Below, one piece after another: positions 1-8,099 of a stretch of 64,000 nucleotides of DNA. The stretch is taken from positions 62,001-126,000 of the forward strand of contig CAJXRZ010000004.1 of the NCBI GenBank assembly GCA_913060515.1, read 5' to 3'. The position numbers and the translations under genes were made by a program. Source of the stretch: an uncultured Pseudomonadota bacterium. GTDB lineage: Bacteria; Myxococcota_A; UBA796; CAJQPC01. Within the stretch, counting starts at the first letter, position 1; each line of letters begins with the position of its first letter. Under the pieces are notes generated by a model. That model saw nothing but the letters and a program-made list of their open reading frames with translations, ran no database searches and was not told the origin of the DNA.

Positions 1-350
1 GATGGACGTGGGAGGTGGTCCATCGGGCGGAGTCCCGCTTGCGCGAGCTGGTGGGGCTGGTCGCTTGGAGAGACAATCCAGAGATCGCTGCAGCTCTGCA
101 GGGTGCCGCCCGGGAGGCCCTGCTCATGCAGGCCAGCGACTGGCAGTTCGTCATCCACACCAAGGGCGCCACGGACTACGGTCTCAAGCGCTTCGCCGGT
201 CATGCCTCGGCCTTCGACCGCCTCTGTGATCTGGCCTGGGACCTGCACCGCGGCGCGGAGATTGACCCTGCACAACACGCGGGTCTGGCTTTGCATCAGG
301 CAGAGAGTGCCGGCCTGTTCGAGGACCTGGATTTGCTGGACTGGCAGTAG
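1..350 (+). CDS. GH57-family alpha-glucan branching-type enzyme, C-terminal fragment
   Basis: Only the last 115 residues are in the window; the frame is open to the left edge, so the gene starts upstream. The visible part has the pattern of the C-terminal helical domain (DUF1957 type) of GH57 1,4-alpha-glucan branching enzymes: a Ser-Asp-Trp-x-Phe-x-Ile stretch followed by Thr-x-x-Ala-x-x-Tyr, then Arg-Phe-x-x-His and Phe-x-x-Leu (residues about 40-75 of the fragment). Such enzymes branch glycogen-like polymers in the cytoplasm. The catalytic Glu/Asp region lies outside the window, so activity cannot be judged. An internal GTG at 15 is not the start. It is followed after 3 bases by an unknown gene on the same strand. 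Confidence 0.7.
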   Translation, partial: WTWEVVHRAESRLRELVGLVAWRDNPEIAAALQGAAREALLMQASDWQFVIHTKGATDYGLKRFAGHASAFDRLCDLAWDLHRGAEIDPAQHAGLALHQAESAGLFEDLDLLDWQ

Positions 351-353
351 CCC

Positions 354-1127
354 ATGTTGGGCATCGAACGCCGGGTCTGTCCTTTGCGGGGGAGCACGGT
401 CATCCTCGATTCAAGCCGGGCGCAGCCGCCCTTGCCTTGGCCCAAGACCACCATCCAAGCCCCGCGACCGCCGCTACAGTCCATCTATGAGGGGGAGGGA
501 ATCCGGGTCGTGGCCAACCCACGCCCGCTCTTGCGAATCGAAGCCCCAGAGAGCGCTGCCGGTCTTGGCGCCAACGAGGTCATCTTGCACGCCTCGGCGA
601 CCCTGGAGTCCGTGCTGCTGGCCGCGAGGACCAGAGCCCTTGATCTGGCCGGCGACCCCCGCCTGCAGAACACCCTCTGGGTCTGGGAGCGAGGACACGG
701 CCGCTTGGAGGCAGCCCACAGTCAGCTCTTCACAAGTCCGGAGCCTTGGCCGGGCCGCGCCTGGGACTGGGACGCGCTGCCGGGCGAGATCGACCGGGCG
801 ATCTCGCAGGGTCGGGTCATCGATGGCGTGGTGCTGCCGTGGGCGCCCCAGGTGCCCTTCGAGGCCTGGGTGTTGGGCCAAGACCTGGTGGCGTTGGCCC
901 ACCTCACCCAAGCGTGGATCGAACGTTTGGACCGGGCGCTTGGGGTGCCGCTCACCCTCTCTTGGCAGCCCTTGGCGAGCGTGGGGTTGCTCTCCATTCA
1001 GCCCCGCACCCGTCCAGCGAGCGGCCTGTGTTTGGCCGGAGGCGTGGCGCACCACGGCGTGCCCTCGGAGGTGGCGGTAGAGCTGCTGCTACAGGCCGAG
1101 CGGCAGCCCGAGCCAGAGCTGCCCTGA
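354..1127 (+). CDS. hypothetical protein downstream of GH57 gene
   Basis: A 257-residue product that I do not recognise. The ATG lies 3 bases after the stop of the GH57 gene, so the two are probably cotranscribed and translationally coupled. It has no signal peptide, membrane helix or evident metal motif; it is rich in Trp, Pro and Leu (for example a Leu-Trp-Val-Trp-Glu stretch near residue 105). Position after a glucan enzyme suggests a role in the same polysaccharide pathway, but that is context only. Its last 39 bases overlap the 3' end of the convergent lipoprotein gene on the minus strand. Confidence 0.65.
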   Translation: MLGIERRVCPLRGSTVILDSSRAQPPLPWPKTTIQAPRPPLQSIYEGEGIRVVANPRPLLRIEAPESAAGLGANEVILHASATLESVLLAARTRALDLAGDPRLQNTLWVWERGHGRLEAAHSQLFTSPEPWPGRAWDWDALPGEIDRAISQGRVIDGVVLPWAPQVPFEAWVLGQDLVALAHLTQAWIERLDRALGVPLTLSWQPLASVGLLSIQPRTRPASGLCLAGGVAHHGVPSEVAVELLLQAERQPEPELP

Positions 1128-2708
1128 CTCCGCCGTGTGATCTCCGATGAGCAGGGTGCCTTGCTCCCCAAAGTCCAAGGGGGAGGTGCTGACCAAAGCG
1201 GAGGCGCCGCTAGCGAGCACTTCGCTCCAGATGTCGTCCTGCAAGGCCCAGAGCGCGCCGTTGTGGCTCACCAGGAGCAGGGGGCCCTCGGGGCTCTCAA
1301 GGGCCGCGACTTCTGTGCTGGCCCGGCCTTGGGCCTGCCAGCTCCCTCCAGCGTAGATCCAGGTATCCCCAAGGGGTTCGCTGACCGCGGCATCGTCCAG
1401 GCCGTCTCCGTCCCAGTCGCCCAGGCCGGTGATCTTCCAGCCGAAGCGTCCGCCGACCGTGGAGCTGGGCGCCATCCAAGTGCTCTCACGGCCCTGGCCC
1501 CAGTACAAGCCATCCGCCAGTGGCGCACCGGCTGCCCACTCCACCAGACCGTCGCCGTCGCTGTCACCCACCAAGGCCACGCTCAGGCCGGTGGCGGAGC
1601 CCTCGGGGCCCTGCAACACCGGGTCGGTGAAGACGCCGCTCTCCGTGTCGGCGTCGAAGAGGAAGACCGAGCCGCTGTCTGCGTTGGCCCCGTAGGCGCC
1701 CACCAGCACGTCCAGGGCACCGTCATCGTCCAGGTCCGCTCCGCCGGCCAGGGCCGTGCCGCTCCACATGCGCAGGGCATCCCCGGTCCAGAGGCGGTGT
1801 GCCTGGCCTGTTATCTCCACGCCATCGGCCAGATCTGCTCCCGTGACCAGGGCCACAGCGCCGGCCAGGTAGCCCCCACGCTCATCGCCGGGCACCCCCA
1901 CGAGCAAGTCGTCCAGTCCGTCCTGGTCCACATCGCCAGCAGGTGCCACCGCCCACCCTGCCAGGTCCGCGCTGCCCTCGCCTGTGATGGCGGGGCCCAG
2001 ACTGTGGCTGTCTTGGGTGCCCAGAGTCTCGCTCCTCAGGATGGCGACCCCGCCGTTCTTGGGCCGGGGGCTGTTCCAGTAGGGCATACCGAGGGCCAGA
2101 TCTGGACCGCCGTCGCCGTCGATGTCACCAATCCAGGCGCCTGAGAAGGCCAGCCAGGCCTCGTCTTTGGAGAGCAGCTCAACCTGGGTCCTGGGGAGCT
2201 GACTCGCCGCAGGCGCGGCCACGCTGGCTCCTGCCGCGCTGCAGGTGGCCTCCTCCTCTCGGTCCTGGGGCCAGAGAACCGGGCCAGACCGAGTGGCACC
2301 ACCCTGTGTCCAGAGGAAAGGGCCGGGGTCTTCGGTGCCGCAGATCTTCTCGCAGCGCAGGGCGCCTCCGAGCTCACGAAGGCCCAACTCCAGGCCTGCT
2401 GTCACCGATACCACCGGCGAGGCCATGGGATCCACGCCGTCCGCACTGACGGTGCACACCACCTCATCCTCGCAGCTCAGTCCCTCCAAGATCTGTGTGT
2501 TGGGCTCTTGCGGGCTGCCATTGAGGGTCCAACGGTAGCGCTCCGGGATGCCTGGTCCCGCATTGCAGGTGGCCGAATAGCCGCCTTGTTCGTGTTGAAT
2601 ACTCACCTGGATCTGGTCGAAGCCTGGGTGCTGGGCTGGGCCGCTGTCCTGGCTGTCCACGCTGTCTGCGGGGGAGGGGTCGCTGCAGGCCAGCAGGAGA
2701 AGCAGCAC
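1089..2708 (-). CDS. FG-GAP repeat lipoprotein
   Basis: A 539-residue predicted lipoprotein. It starts with GTG at 2708, directly after the TGA of the upstream gene and in the same frame, so it cannot start earlier. The signal is only seven residues (Met-Leu5-Ala) before lipobox Cys8, followed by a Ser/Asp-rich linker. The body carries several Asp-x-Asp-x-Asp-Gly calcium-type loops of FG-GAP/integrin-alpha repeats, for example 'DIDGDGGPDLALG', 'DVDQDGLDDLLVG' and 'DLDDDGALDVLVG', which form beta-propeller blades. An outer-surface or periplasmic binding or structural role is likely; the ligand is unknown. It is the last gene of a three-gene minus operon after a sulfatase-like protein and another lipoprotein. 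Confidence 0.85.
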   Translation of the reverse strand: MLLLLLACSDPSPADSVDSQDSGPAQHPGFDQIQVSIQHEQGGYSATCNAGPGIPERYRWTLNGSPQEPNTQILEGLSCEDEVVCTVSADGVDPMASPVVSVTAGLELGLRELGGALRCEKICGTEDPGPFLWTQGGATRSGPVLWPQDREEEATCSAAGASVAAPAASQLPRTQVELLSKDEAWLAFSGAWIGDIDGDGGPDLALGMPYWNSPRPKNGGVAILRSETLGTQDSHSLGPAITGEGSADLAGWAVAPAGDVDQDGLDDLLVGVPGDERGGYLAGAVALVTGADLADGVEITGQAHRLWTGDALRMWSGTALAGGADLDDDGALDVLVGAYGANADSGSVFLFDADTESGVFTDPVLQGPEGSATGLSVALVGDSDGDGLVEWAAGAPLADGLYWGQGRESTWMAPSSTVGGRFGWKITGLGDWDGDGLDDAAVSEPLGDTWIYAGGSWQAQGRASTEVAALESPEGPLLLVSHNGALWALQDDIWSEVLASGASALVSTSPLDFGEQGTLLIGDHTAESGQLWLGLPLGL

Positions 2709-3698
2709 TCAGTTTGACCCTTGGCCACGCACAAAGTCTTCCAGTTCCTGCGAGTCGGTGGTGGCGAGCAGCTCGTAGTGGTTCTGTACTACCCCGACTT
2801 CAGGTAGGCCCGCTCGAATCAGCCAGTCTCCGGCGTCCAGCCGTACCTGCATCACGGCGCTGTTGCGCTCGCTGTTGCGCACGCTCTGGAGGGGGGTGCC
2901 ATCACAGTGGTGCAGTCCCAAGTCCAAGCCGCCTTGGCTCCCGCTGATGGCCAGTGTCACCGACTGGCTCTGGTCCAGGTGCAGCAGGTAGGCGTGAGGG
3001 TAGCTGCTCTGCCGGCTGAGAAGGCCCTTGACCGGCTTTTCCAGGGCGAGTGGTTCAGGGTCCAGGGTGGGGTGGGGGGTGGTCTGCACGTTCACTGAAG
3101 CGGTGGAGTCCCCCAGCACCAGAGTGTTCGGGCCGGGCTGTATGCGCGCAGAGGCCTTTGGGGTCAGTCGTTGTTTGAAGAGCAGGTCCTCGTCTCGGAT
3201 GCGGAAGCCCGGCTCCGCGAGGGCCGGGGCGCTTCCCCACAGCACCCCCTTTGGGACCAAGGTCCGGCAGGGGATGTGTTCCGGGCAGACCTCCAAGAGC
3301 AGCTCGACCTCTTTCTCGGTCCCCAAAATGTTGGACTTGGCCAGGGCTTCACGGCCCAGCTGGGCGCCCTCAAAGCGTAGGCGCCACGAGGGGGGCTCGG
3401 GCGGCAGCAACACGGGCAAGGGGGTTCGTGGGACCTGGATGCGGGCACGTCGACGTACATGGAATGGCCCAGCGCTGTACTCCAACAAGACCGAGTCCCG
3501 ATTGCGCTCGGAGGCTTGCAGGCGCAGGTCGATCTCTCCGTGTCGTACCCGAACGGGGATCTGCCCCTCCAAGACCTCCACGTCCTGAACCCACAGTCCA
3601 GGGAGGGTCTGGGTCAGCACTTGGCTGCGGCACGAGGCCACGGCTGGCAGGGCGATGGTCTGCACTTTCGGAGAGCAGGACAGCAACAGAAGGAGCAC
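2709..3698 (-). CDS. predicted lipoprotein of unknown function
   Basis: A 329-residue product starting with GTG at 3698, preceded by a purine-rich AGAGGG about 4 bases upstream. The N-terminus is Met-Leu5-Ser-Cys8, a very short lipoprotein signal with no basic residue. The rest has no family I recognise: a beta-rich body with a Pro-rich stretch near residues 115-125, and a C-terminal part (about 230-315) that resembles the bacterial PPC-type beta domain by its 'LHLDQSQSVTLAISG' and 'LDAGDWLIRAG' segments, though this is tentative. Middle gene of a minus-strand operon; its TGA abuts the GTG of the next gene in the same frame. Confidence 0.75.
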   Translation of the reverse strand: MLLLLLSCSPKVQTIALPAVASCRSQVLTQTLPGLWVQDVEVLEGQIPVRVRHGEIDLRLQASERNRDSVLLEYSAGPFHVRRRARIQVPRTPLPVLLPPEPPSWRLRFEGAQLGREALAKSNILGTEKEVELLLEVCPEHIPCRTLVPKGVLWGSAPALAEPGFRIRDEDLLFKQRLTPKASARIQPGPNTLVLGDSTASVNVQTTPHPTLDPEPLALEKPVKGLLSRQSSYPHAYLLHLDQSQSVTLAISGSQGGLDLGLHHCDGTPLQSVRNSERNSAVMQVRLDAGDWLIRAGLPEVGVVQNHYELLATTDSQELEDFVRGQGSN

Positions 3699-3742
3699 GG
3701 ACCCTCTCAGGGAGACCTCAGTTTACGCACGCTTGCGCTGGG

Positions 3743-5575
3743 CTATTTGCCCCGGCCCTTCTTTTTTGGCTTGGGCTCCTCAGGCTCCTCAGGCTCCTCG
3801 GGCTCCTCGGGCTCAGGTGCATCCCAGCCTTCGGGCGGCGCGGGCCAGTCCACCCCAGGCAGGTCCTGGGCCATCGCGGCGGCACGCTCGGGAAACTCTG
3901 CGGCCATGTCCTGCTGCTCACCTGGGTCGAGGACCAAGTTGTAGAGCTGGAGACTGGCGGTGTCTTGTTGCCAGAGCACCTTCCATTCGCCCGAGCGCAG
4001 GGCCTTTTGTGTCCCGTCAGAGAGCTCGGAGACGGCAGGGGGCTCGGTCTGTGTGCTGGGGCGGTGGAAGATCTCAAAGAGCTCCTCTCCGTCTACGCCG
4101 ATGCGCAGATCTGCTTCCATCAGGTCCAACAGGGTTGGAACCAAGTCTGCGGTCTGTACGGTGCGCAGCACACTGGCCGGCTGGTTGTTCCGCGGGCGGT
4201 AGACAATCAAGGGCACCGCCAAGCTCTCTTGCCAGAGGCCCTGAGTGAGCTCTCGCTCACTCTCCTGCCCGGGGAGGTGCTCCCCGAAGCTGATGCCGTG
4301 GGAGCCGACCACGAAGATCCAGGTGTCCTTTGGGACGGCGGTGACCAAGCGCTCGATCTGCCCATCCACCAGAAGCAGATCCGCCTGGTAGCTCTGCTCC
4401 GAGGGGCCCAGCAGGTCCGCGTACTCGACCATCAGGAACCAGCCCTGGCCCTTTCGGCTGTTGAGGAACTCCAGGGCGCGGTCTGTGATGCGCTCGGCGC
4501 CAGCGTAGTGCCGGTTGGAGAGCAGCGGGATGTGGAAGAGGTCCAGGGTGGCGAGCAAGGCTGGCTGGTGGCCCATGCCGGTGAAGACCTCGTAGTAGCC
4601 GAAGCCTTGTTCCAGGCCGGAGCCGGGACCATAGGCTTCCTGGCTGATCACGGCGCCCGTGACATAACCCTGGTCCGAGGCGTACTCTACGATGCTGCGG
4701 TGGTCCGCCGTGAGCTTGCCGCCCGGCTTGGTCTTGTGGGTGCTTGGGTACAGTCCCGTGAGCAGGCTGGCCATCGCCGGCAGCCCGGCTGGGGCGCCTG
4801 CTTGAGCTGTGTAGCTGAAGCTTCGCTTGGCCAGGGCGTCCAGGTTTGGGCTGTTGGACTCTGCCTTGCCGTTGAGGAAGGCCACCTGGTCTGCCCGCAA
4901 GCCGTCGACGACCACGACCAAGACAGCGGGAAGCTCCGCGCCCTGGGCGGCGGGCAGGTTGCGGCTGGTCGGGCTCTTCACGATCAAGCGCACCGGCCAT
5001 ACCAGAATGGCCAACAAGACGGCCATCACGCCAAGTCGAGGACTGCGGTCGCCCAGGGCCTTGCCCAGGCTGGCGATCAGCGCCGCCGCCATGACGACCA
5101 AGCCAACATTGACGAGGGCGCCCTTGGCCGAGAAGGGACCTGGAGTGGCTGAGACGTTCAAGACAGTGGCGAAGAGAAGCCAAACCAGGCCCGCGGGCAC
5201 CACGGCCCAGCGAAAGCCGTCGCTCTTGTTGCGCGTCACATACAGGGTGGCCACCACCAAGGTTGGCGGACCGATGAGCGCCGGGACGGCGCCGAGCAAC
5301 CCCAGGGTGGAGATGGCTGGGCCCAAGAGGAAGAGCGTGGCCATCATGGCGAAGAGCCAGAGGTTGCCCGCGACACCCTTAAAACCGATCACGCCCAGAA
5401 TGAATCCAGCCAGGGCTGGCAGCACCACGTAGAAGGGCAGGAGCTGGAGGATCTGCAGCGCCTGAAGGTGCGGCTCTCCCAGGACGAGGTGCAGCACCTC
5501 CTCCATTCCAAAGAAGACCAACCCGAGGGCGGCGCCGGTGCCCGCGAGGGGCAATGCTTGCTGAAGTCGGGACAT
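3743..5575 (-). CDS. membrane-anchored sulfatase-like protein, catalytically degenerate
   Basis: A 610-residue protein with about five or six membrane helices in residues 10-200 and an alkaline-phosphatase/sulfatase-fold domain from about 215 to 560. The fold shows in 'VVVVDGLRAD' (Asp224), 'SLLTGLYPSTH' (270-280) and 'GSHGISFGEH' (424-433). Key residues are missing: the C-x-P-S-R nucleophile motif reads Gly264-Leu-Pro-Ala-Met268, the Asp-His metal pair reads Ser425-His426, and the usual Val-His...Asp-Pro-His segment reads Val383-Glu-Tyr-Ala-Asp. So the fold is probably kept without hydrolase activity. The C-terminus is a Glu-Glu-Pro tandem repeat ending in Lys/Arg. First gene of a three-gene operon with two lipoproteins; start is ATG at 5575. 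Confidence 0.85.
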   Translation of the reverse strand: MSRLQQALPLAGTGAALGLVFFGMEEVLHLVLGEPHLQALQILQLLPFYVVLPALAGFILGVIGFKGVAGNLWLFAMMATLFLLGPAISTLGLLGAVPALIGPPTLVVATLYVTRNKSDGFRWAVVPAGLVWLLFATVLNVSATPGPFSAKGALVNVGLVVMAAALIASLGKALGDRSPRLGVMAVLLAILVWPVRLIVKSPTSRNLPAAQGAELPAVLVVVVDGLRADQVAFLNGKAESNSPNLDALAKRSFSYTAQAGAPAGLPAMASLLTGLYPSTHKTKPGGKLTADHRSIVEYASDQGYVTGAVISQEAYGPGSGLEQGFGYYEVFTGMGHQPALLATLDLFHIPLLSNRHYAGAERITDRALEFLNSRKGQGWFLMVEYADLLGPSEQSYQADLLLVDGQIERLVTAVPKDTWIFVVGSHGISFGEHLPGQESERELTQGLWQESLAVPLIVYRPRNNQPASVLRTVQTADLVPTLLDLMEADLRIGVDGEELFEIFHRPSTQTEPPAVSELSDGTQKALRSGEWKVLWQQDTASLQLYNLVLDPGEQQDMAAEFPERAAAMAQDLPGVDWPAPPEGWDAPEPEEPEEPEEPEEPKPKKKGRGK

Positions 5576-5661
5576 GGATCACGGTCTCTGGGGCGGTAGG
5601 CGCTCTATCGTCACCATGACCTGTGTGCGAATGAGAGAAGGCTCACGTCGTAGTCTTGGGC

Positions 5662-6309
5662 ATGCACCTGCTCCTCAGCATTTTCATCGCCCAGTGGCCC
5701 ACCAAGCTTGAGCCCAAAGGCGGCGCACCCTCCTCGGGCTTGCCCTACGGCCTCACGGTGGGCTTGGAGTGCAGGCTGAATGAGGGGGTTCACGTCTGCA
5801 GCGCGTCGGGCGTCCCAGTGCATGCGCTGCGCGCCCACCAAGAGCCGGTGCCGAAGGCCGCTTCGGCCCAGTGGCTGCGGGTCTCCGGCTTAGAGTGGCA
5901 GGGCTTCTTCACAACGCCAGCGGGTCAGGTCGAGCTGGGGGGACAGACCGTGGATGTGTTGCGCTTTGGGCACCCCAATGCGCCCCACGATGGCTGGGAG
6001 GTCGCGGCCTGGACGCCAACCCGGCCCGCTGGCCCCCGAGTCGGCCGAGCGACCCTGAGCAAGAGCCCGCTCCTCCACGGAGAGAGCCAGGCCCAAGCCC
6101 GCATGGTGGGTTGCCCCTTGGTTTCGCTGGAGCGCTTTCCCATCGCTCTGCTCTTTGACGAGCAGGGAGCGCTGCGTATGCTGCGGCTCCAAGGCTTGCC
6201 CGAGCAGCCCTTGGCCGAGGTGGACCTGGCCTGTGTGGCCTCGGCGATGGAGGACTTGCAGGTCGTGCCTGGAACCAGGCTGGTGGAGCTCCAGCTCAGC
6301 CTTCTCTGA
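5662..6309 (+). CDS. hypothetical exported protein
   Basis: A 215-residue product. The ATG at 5662 is preferred over a TTG two codons earlier because it gives the compact hydrophobic N-terminus 'MHLLLSIFIAQWP', a possible short signal peptide with cleavage near residue 11; no strong ribosome site precedes it. The remainder has three Cys (near 32, 41 and 146 of the mature numbering) and no motif that I recognise. It is divergent from the sulfatase-like gene, sharing an 86-base gap, and convergent with the RNA methyltransferase gene, with only 4 bases between the stops. No function can be assigned. Confidence 0.65.
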   Translation: MHLLLSIFIAQWPTKLEPKGGAPSSGLPYGLTVGLECRLNEGVHVCSASGVPVHALRAHQEPVPKAASAQWLRVSGLEWQGFFTTPAGQVELGGQTVDVLRFGHPNAPHDGWEVAAWTPTRPAGPRVGRATLSKSPLLHGESQAQARMVGCPLVSLERFPIALLFDEQGALRMLRLQGLPEQPLAEVDLACVASAMEDLQVVPGTRLVELQLSLL

Positions 6310-6313
6310 GGCC

Positions 6314-7243
6314 CTAAGCGCGTTCCAAGACCGCCAGGGCTTCAAAGTGCTCGGTCCCTGGGAACATCTCCAGGCCGACCAACTCGGTGACCTTGTAGCC
6401 GGCCTTGACCCCCTGGTTCAGGTCCCGCCCCAGGGTCGCGGCGTTGCAGCTCACGTACACAAAGGCCCGAGGTCGGGTCACGCTCAAGGTCGGAATGACG
6501 CCTGGTGCGCCAGCCCGCGGGGGATCCAGCAACACCACGTCGGCAAAGACTTGGCCGGCTTCGAGCTTGCCAGCGTCCTGTTCCAGGATGGTGGCGTTCA
6601 GATCCAGGCGCTTGAGGGTGGCTCTGGCGTCTTTGGCCGAGCTCCCCATGGACTCCACCAAAGTGGCCGGCACGCCCGAGGCCACCGTGGGAAGGGACAG
6701 GTTCCCAATGCCCGCGTAGAGGTCGAGGAGGTGAGCGGGCTTGAGGCGCGCGAGGATCTCCGTCACCCGGGCCACCAGCAGGGCATTCACCTCCAAGTTG
6801 ATCTGGTAGAAGCTGCCCGGTGAGATCTGATGGGCGATGCCCTGGACTTCCAGGTGCAGCTTGGGATCGCCGCGCAGGGTCTTGCCCTCTAGCGCAATGT
6901 CCTCGAAAGGGAGACGCAGGGCCAGATCTCTCTGGGGCCGCTTCTTCTTGGGCATGCGGGCGTGTGCGATCACACGGGTGCCATCGCTGCGCAGCTCGAC
7001 CCGACCCAATCCCTTGAGGTTGAGCTCCCGCAGCTCAGGGAGCAGCGCTTGGATTTCGGGCCGGGCCAGCGGCTCATCCTGGAGTGGGATGTGTTCATGG
7101 CTGCGCGGAACCCAGGTGCCCAGGCGCCCGTCGGGGCCCACGCTCAGATCAATGCGGGCGCGGTAGGCGGTGCTGCGCGGTGAGGGGACCACGGCGTTCA
7201 CTGGATGACCCACTCGCCGGGCGAGCTCTTCTTCAATGCGCAT
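6314..7243 (-). CDS. TrmA/RlmD-family class I SAM-dependent RNA methyltransferase, short form
   Basis: A 309-residue product using ATG at 7243. It shows the diagnostic TrmA/RumA series: 'FYQINLEVN' (SAM domain entry), 'LLDLYAGIGNLSLP' (motif I), 'VVLLDPPRAG' (motif IV), 'YVSCNAATLGRD' with the nucleophilic Cys, and a terminal 'MFPGTEHFE' with the general-base Glu. These enzymes methylate C5 of uridine in tRNA or 23S rRNA. Family members usually carry an N-terminal TRAM domain and a four-Cys iron-sulfur cluster; neither is present here, and reading the frame further upstream to 7471 gives non-conserved sequence. The substrate cannot be told from sequence. Divergent from a small gene at 7280. 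Confidence 0.85.
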   Translation of the reverse strand: MRIEEELARRVGHPVNAVVPSPRSTAYRARIDLSVGPDGRLGTWVPRSHEHIPLQDEPLARPEIQALLPELRELNLKGLGRVELRSDGTRVIAHARMPKKKRPQRDLALRLPFEDIALEGKTLRGDPKLHLEVQGIAHQISPGSFYQINLEVNALLVARVTEILARLKPAHLLDLYAGIGNLSLPTVASGVPATLVESMGSSAKDARATLKRLDLNATILEQDAGKLEAGQVFADVVLLDPPRAGAPGVIPTLSVTRPRAFVYVSCNAATLGRDLNQGVKAGYKVTELVGLEMFPGTEHFEALAVLERA

Positions 7244-7279
7244 TCGCGAGCCCTTGCCTGGGTTGGTTACATTCCCCAC

Positions 7280-7504
7280 ATGGCCCTGCGCGACCCACTC
7301 CGCAAGCGAATTCGCGAGCGACTCACCCAGCAGATTCGTCTGCTCAAGCTCCTGGCCACGGATCCGGCGCGCTACTCCGCCGAGAAGTACGCCGGCAGCT
7401 CGGCGATGTACTTGTCCGCGGTGATGCCTGGAACTTGGCGAGAGGACGTGGGCGTGCAAAGTGAGAGACAAGGGGCCGAGACGGACCCCCAGGAGCGAAC
7501 GTGA
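7280..7504 (+). CDS. possible 74-residue protein coupled to PRC-barrel gene
   Basis: A small ORF whose stop overlaps the next start as GTGA, the usual sign of translational coupling. The product is basic and amphipathic at its N-terminus (many Arg, Leu and Gln in residues 4-25), then has 'KYAGSSAMYLSAVMPG' and an acidic tail. Third codon positions are mostly G or C as in neighbouring genes. No ribosome site is visible before the ATG and no family is recognised. It sits in the gap between the divergent methyltransferase start (7243) and the PRC-barrel gene. It could also be a chance frame; the 4-base overlap is the main support. Confidence 0.4.
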   Translation: MALRDPLRKRIRERLTQQIRLLKLLATDPARYSAEKYAGSSAMYLSAVMPGTWREDVGVQSERQGAETDPQERT

Positions 7505-8067
7505 ACACCTACAGAAAGTGTCAGGGTCGGACCCTGGTGAGCCTTCGCGAGGGCGCGTTGGTCGGCAAGCTGGACGACTTCCAGTTCGACCTCGAGAGCC
7601 GTCGCATCTATGGCTACCGGGTCAAGGCCAGCGGGGTCTTTGCCAAAGCCGGCGGGGTCAAGGCGACGCTGATCGAGCGCGTAGGCCGAGACGTGGCTTT
7701 TGTGGACCGCGAGGACTCTGTGGAGTGGAGCCAAGGCAGCCGCAACGCCGCCGATGGTCGGGCGTGGGCCAGCCAATACAAGGGCACCCGCGTGATGAGC
7801 CGAGGCGGCAAGATGATGGGCCAGGTGCACGACATCGTCTTTGACGACCAGGCCCTGCAGGTCTTCGCGCTCTTTCTGGATGAAGAGCGCTGGATCGCCT
7901 TGGACACGGGGGAGGTGGCGACGGGACCGGCCGCTGTCATCGTCGGCAAGCCAGAGGCTCTGCAGACCCTTCCAAAGGATCTGGCTCCCGAGGATGCCTG
8001 GACGCGCTTTAAGGGCTCGCTGAGCTCCAAGAAGTCGGACGAAGAGGCGGAGGAGGAGGACTCTTAG
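7501..8067 (+). CDS. PRC-barrel domain protein
   Basis: A 188-residue soluble protein made of two PRC-barrel-type repeats: residues about 10-75 ('LVSLREGALVGKLDDFQFD') and about 95-150 ('RVMSRGGKMMGQVHDIVFD'). Each has the Gly-x-x-Gly-x-(L/V)-x-D-(F/I)-x-(F/V)-D signature of the fold found in RimM and photosynthetic reaction-centre H subunits. It ends with an acidic tail (Glu/Asp/Ser, last 12 residues). Such proteins bind RNA-processing or membrane partners; the partner here is unknown. It starts with GTG at 7501, overlapping by 4 bases a small upstream ORF, and is convergent with the TauE gene. Confidence 0.8.
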   Translation: MNTYRKCQGRTLVSLREGALVGKLDDFQFDLESRRIYGYRVKASGVFAKAGGVKATLIERVGRDVAFVDREDSVEWSQGSRNAADGRAWASQYKGTRVMSRGGKMMGQVHDIVFDDQALQVFALFLDEERWIALDTGEVATGPAAVIVGKPEALQTLPKDLAPEDAWTRFKGSLSSKKSDEEAEEEDS

Positions 8068-8099
8068 AGCCGAGCTCGGAGCCTTGCGATTTGGGCCCT

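Noticed and set aside
3251-5152. 633-codon open frame antisense to the sulfatase-like gene
   Set aside because: Same cause; low-complexity product and no ribosome site.
7244-7471. N-terminal extension of the TrmA-type gene
   Set aside because: Sequence lacks TRAM or Cys-cluster motifs and overlaps a plausible plus-strand gene.
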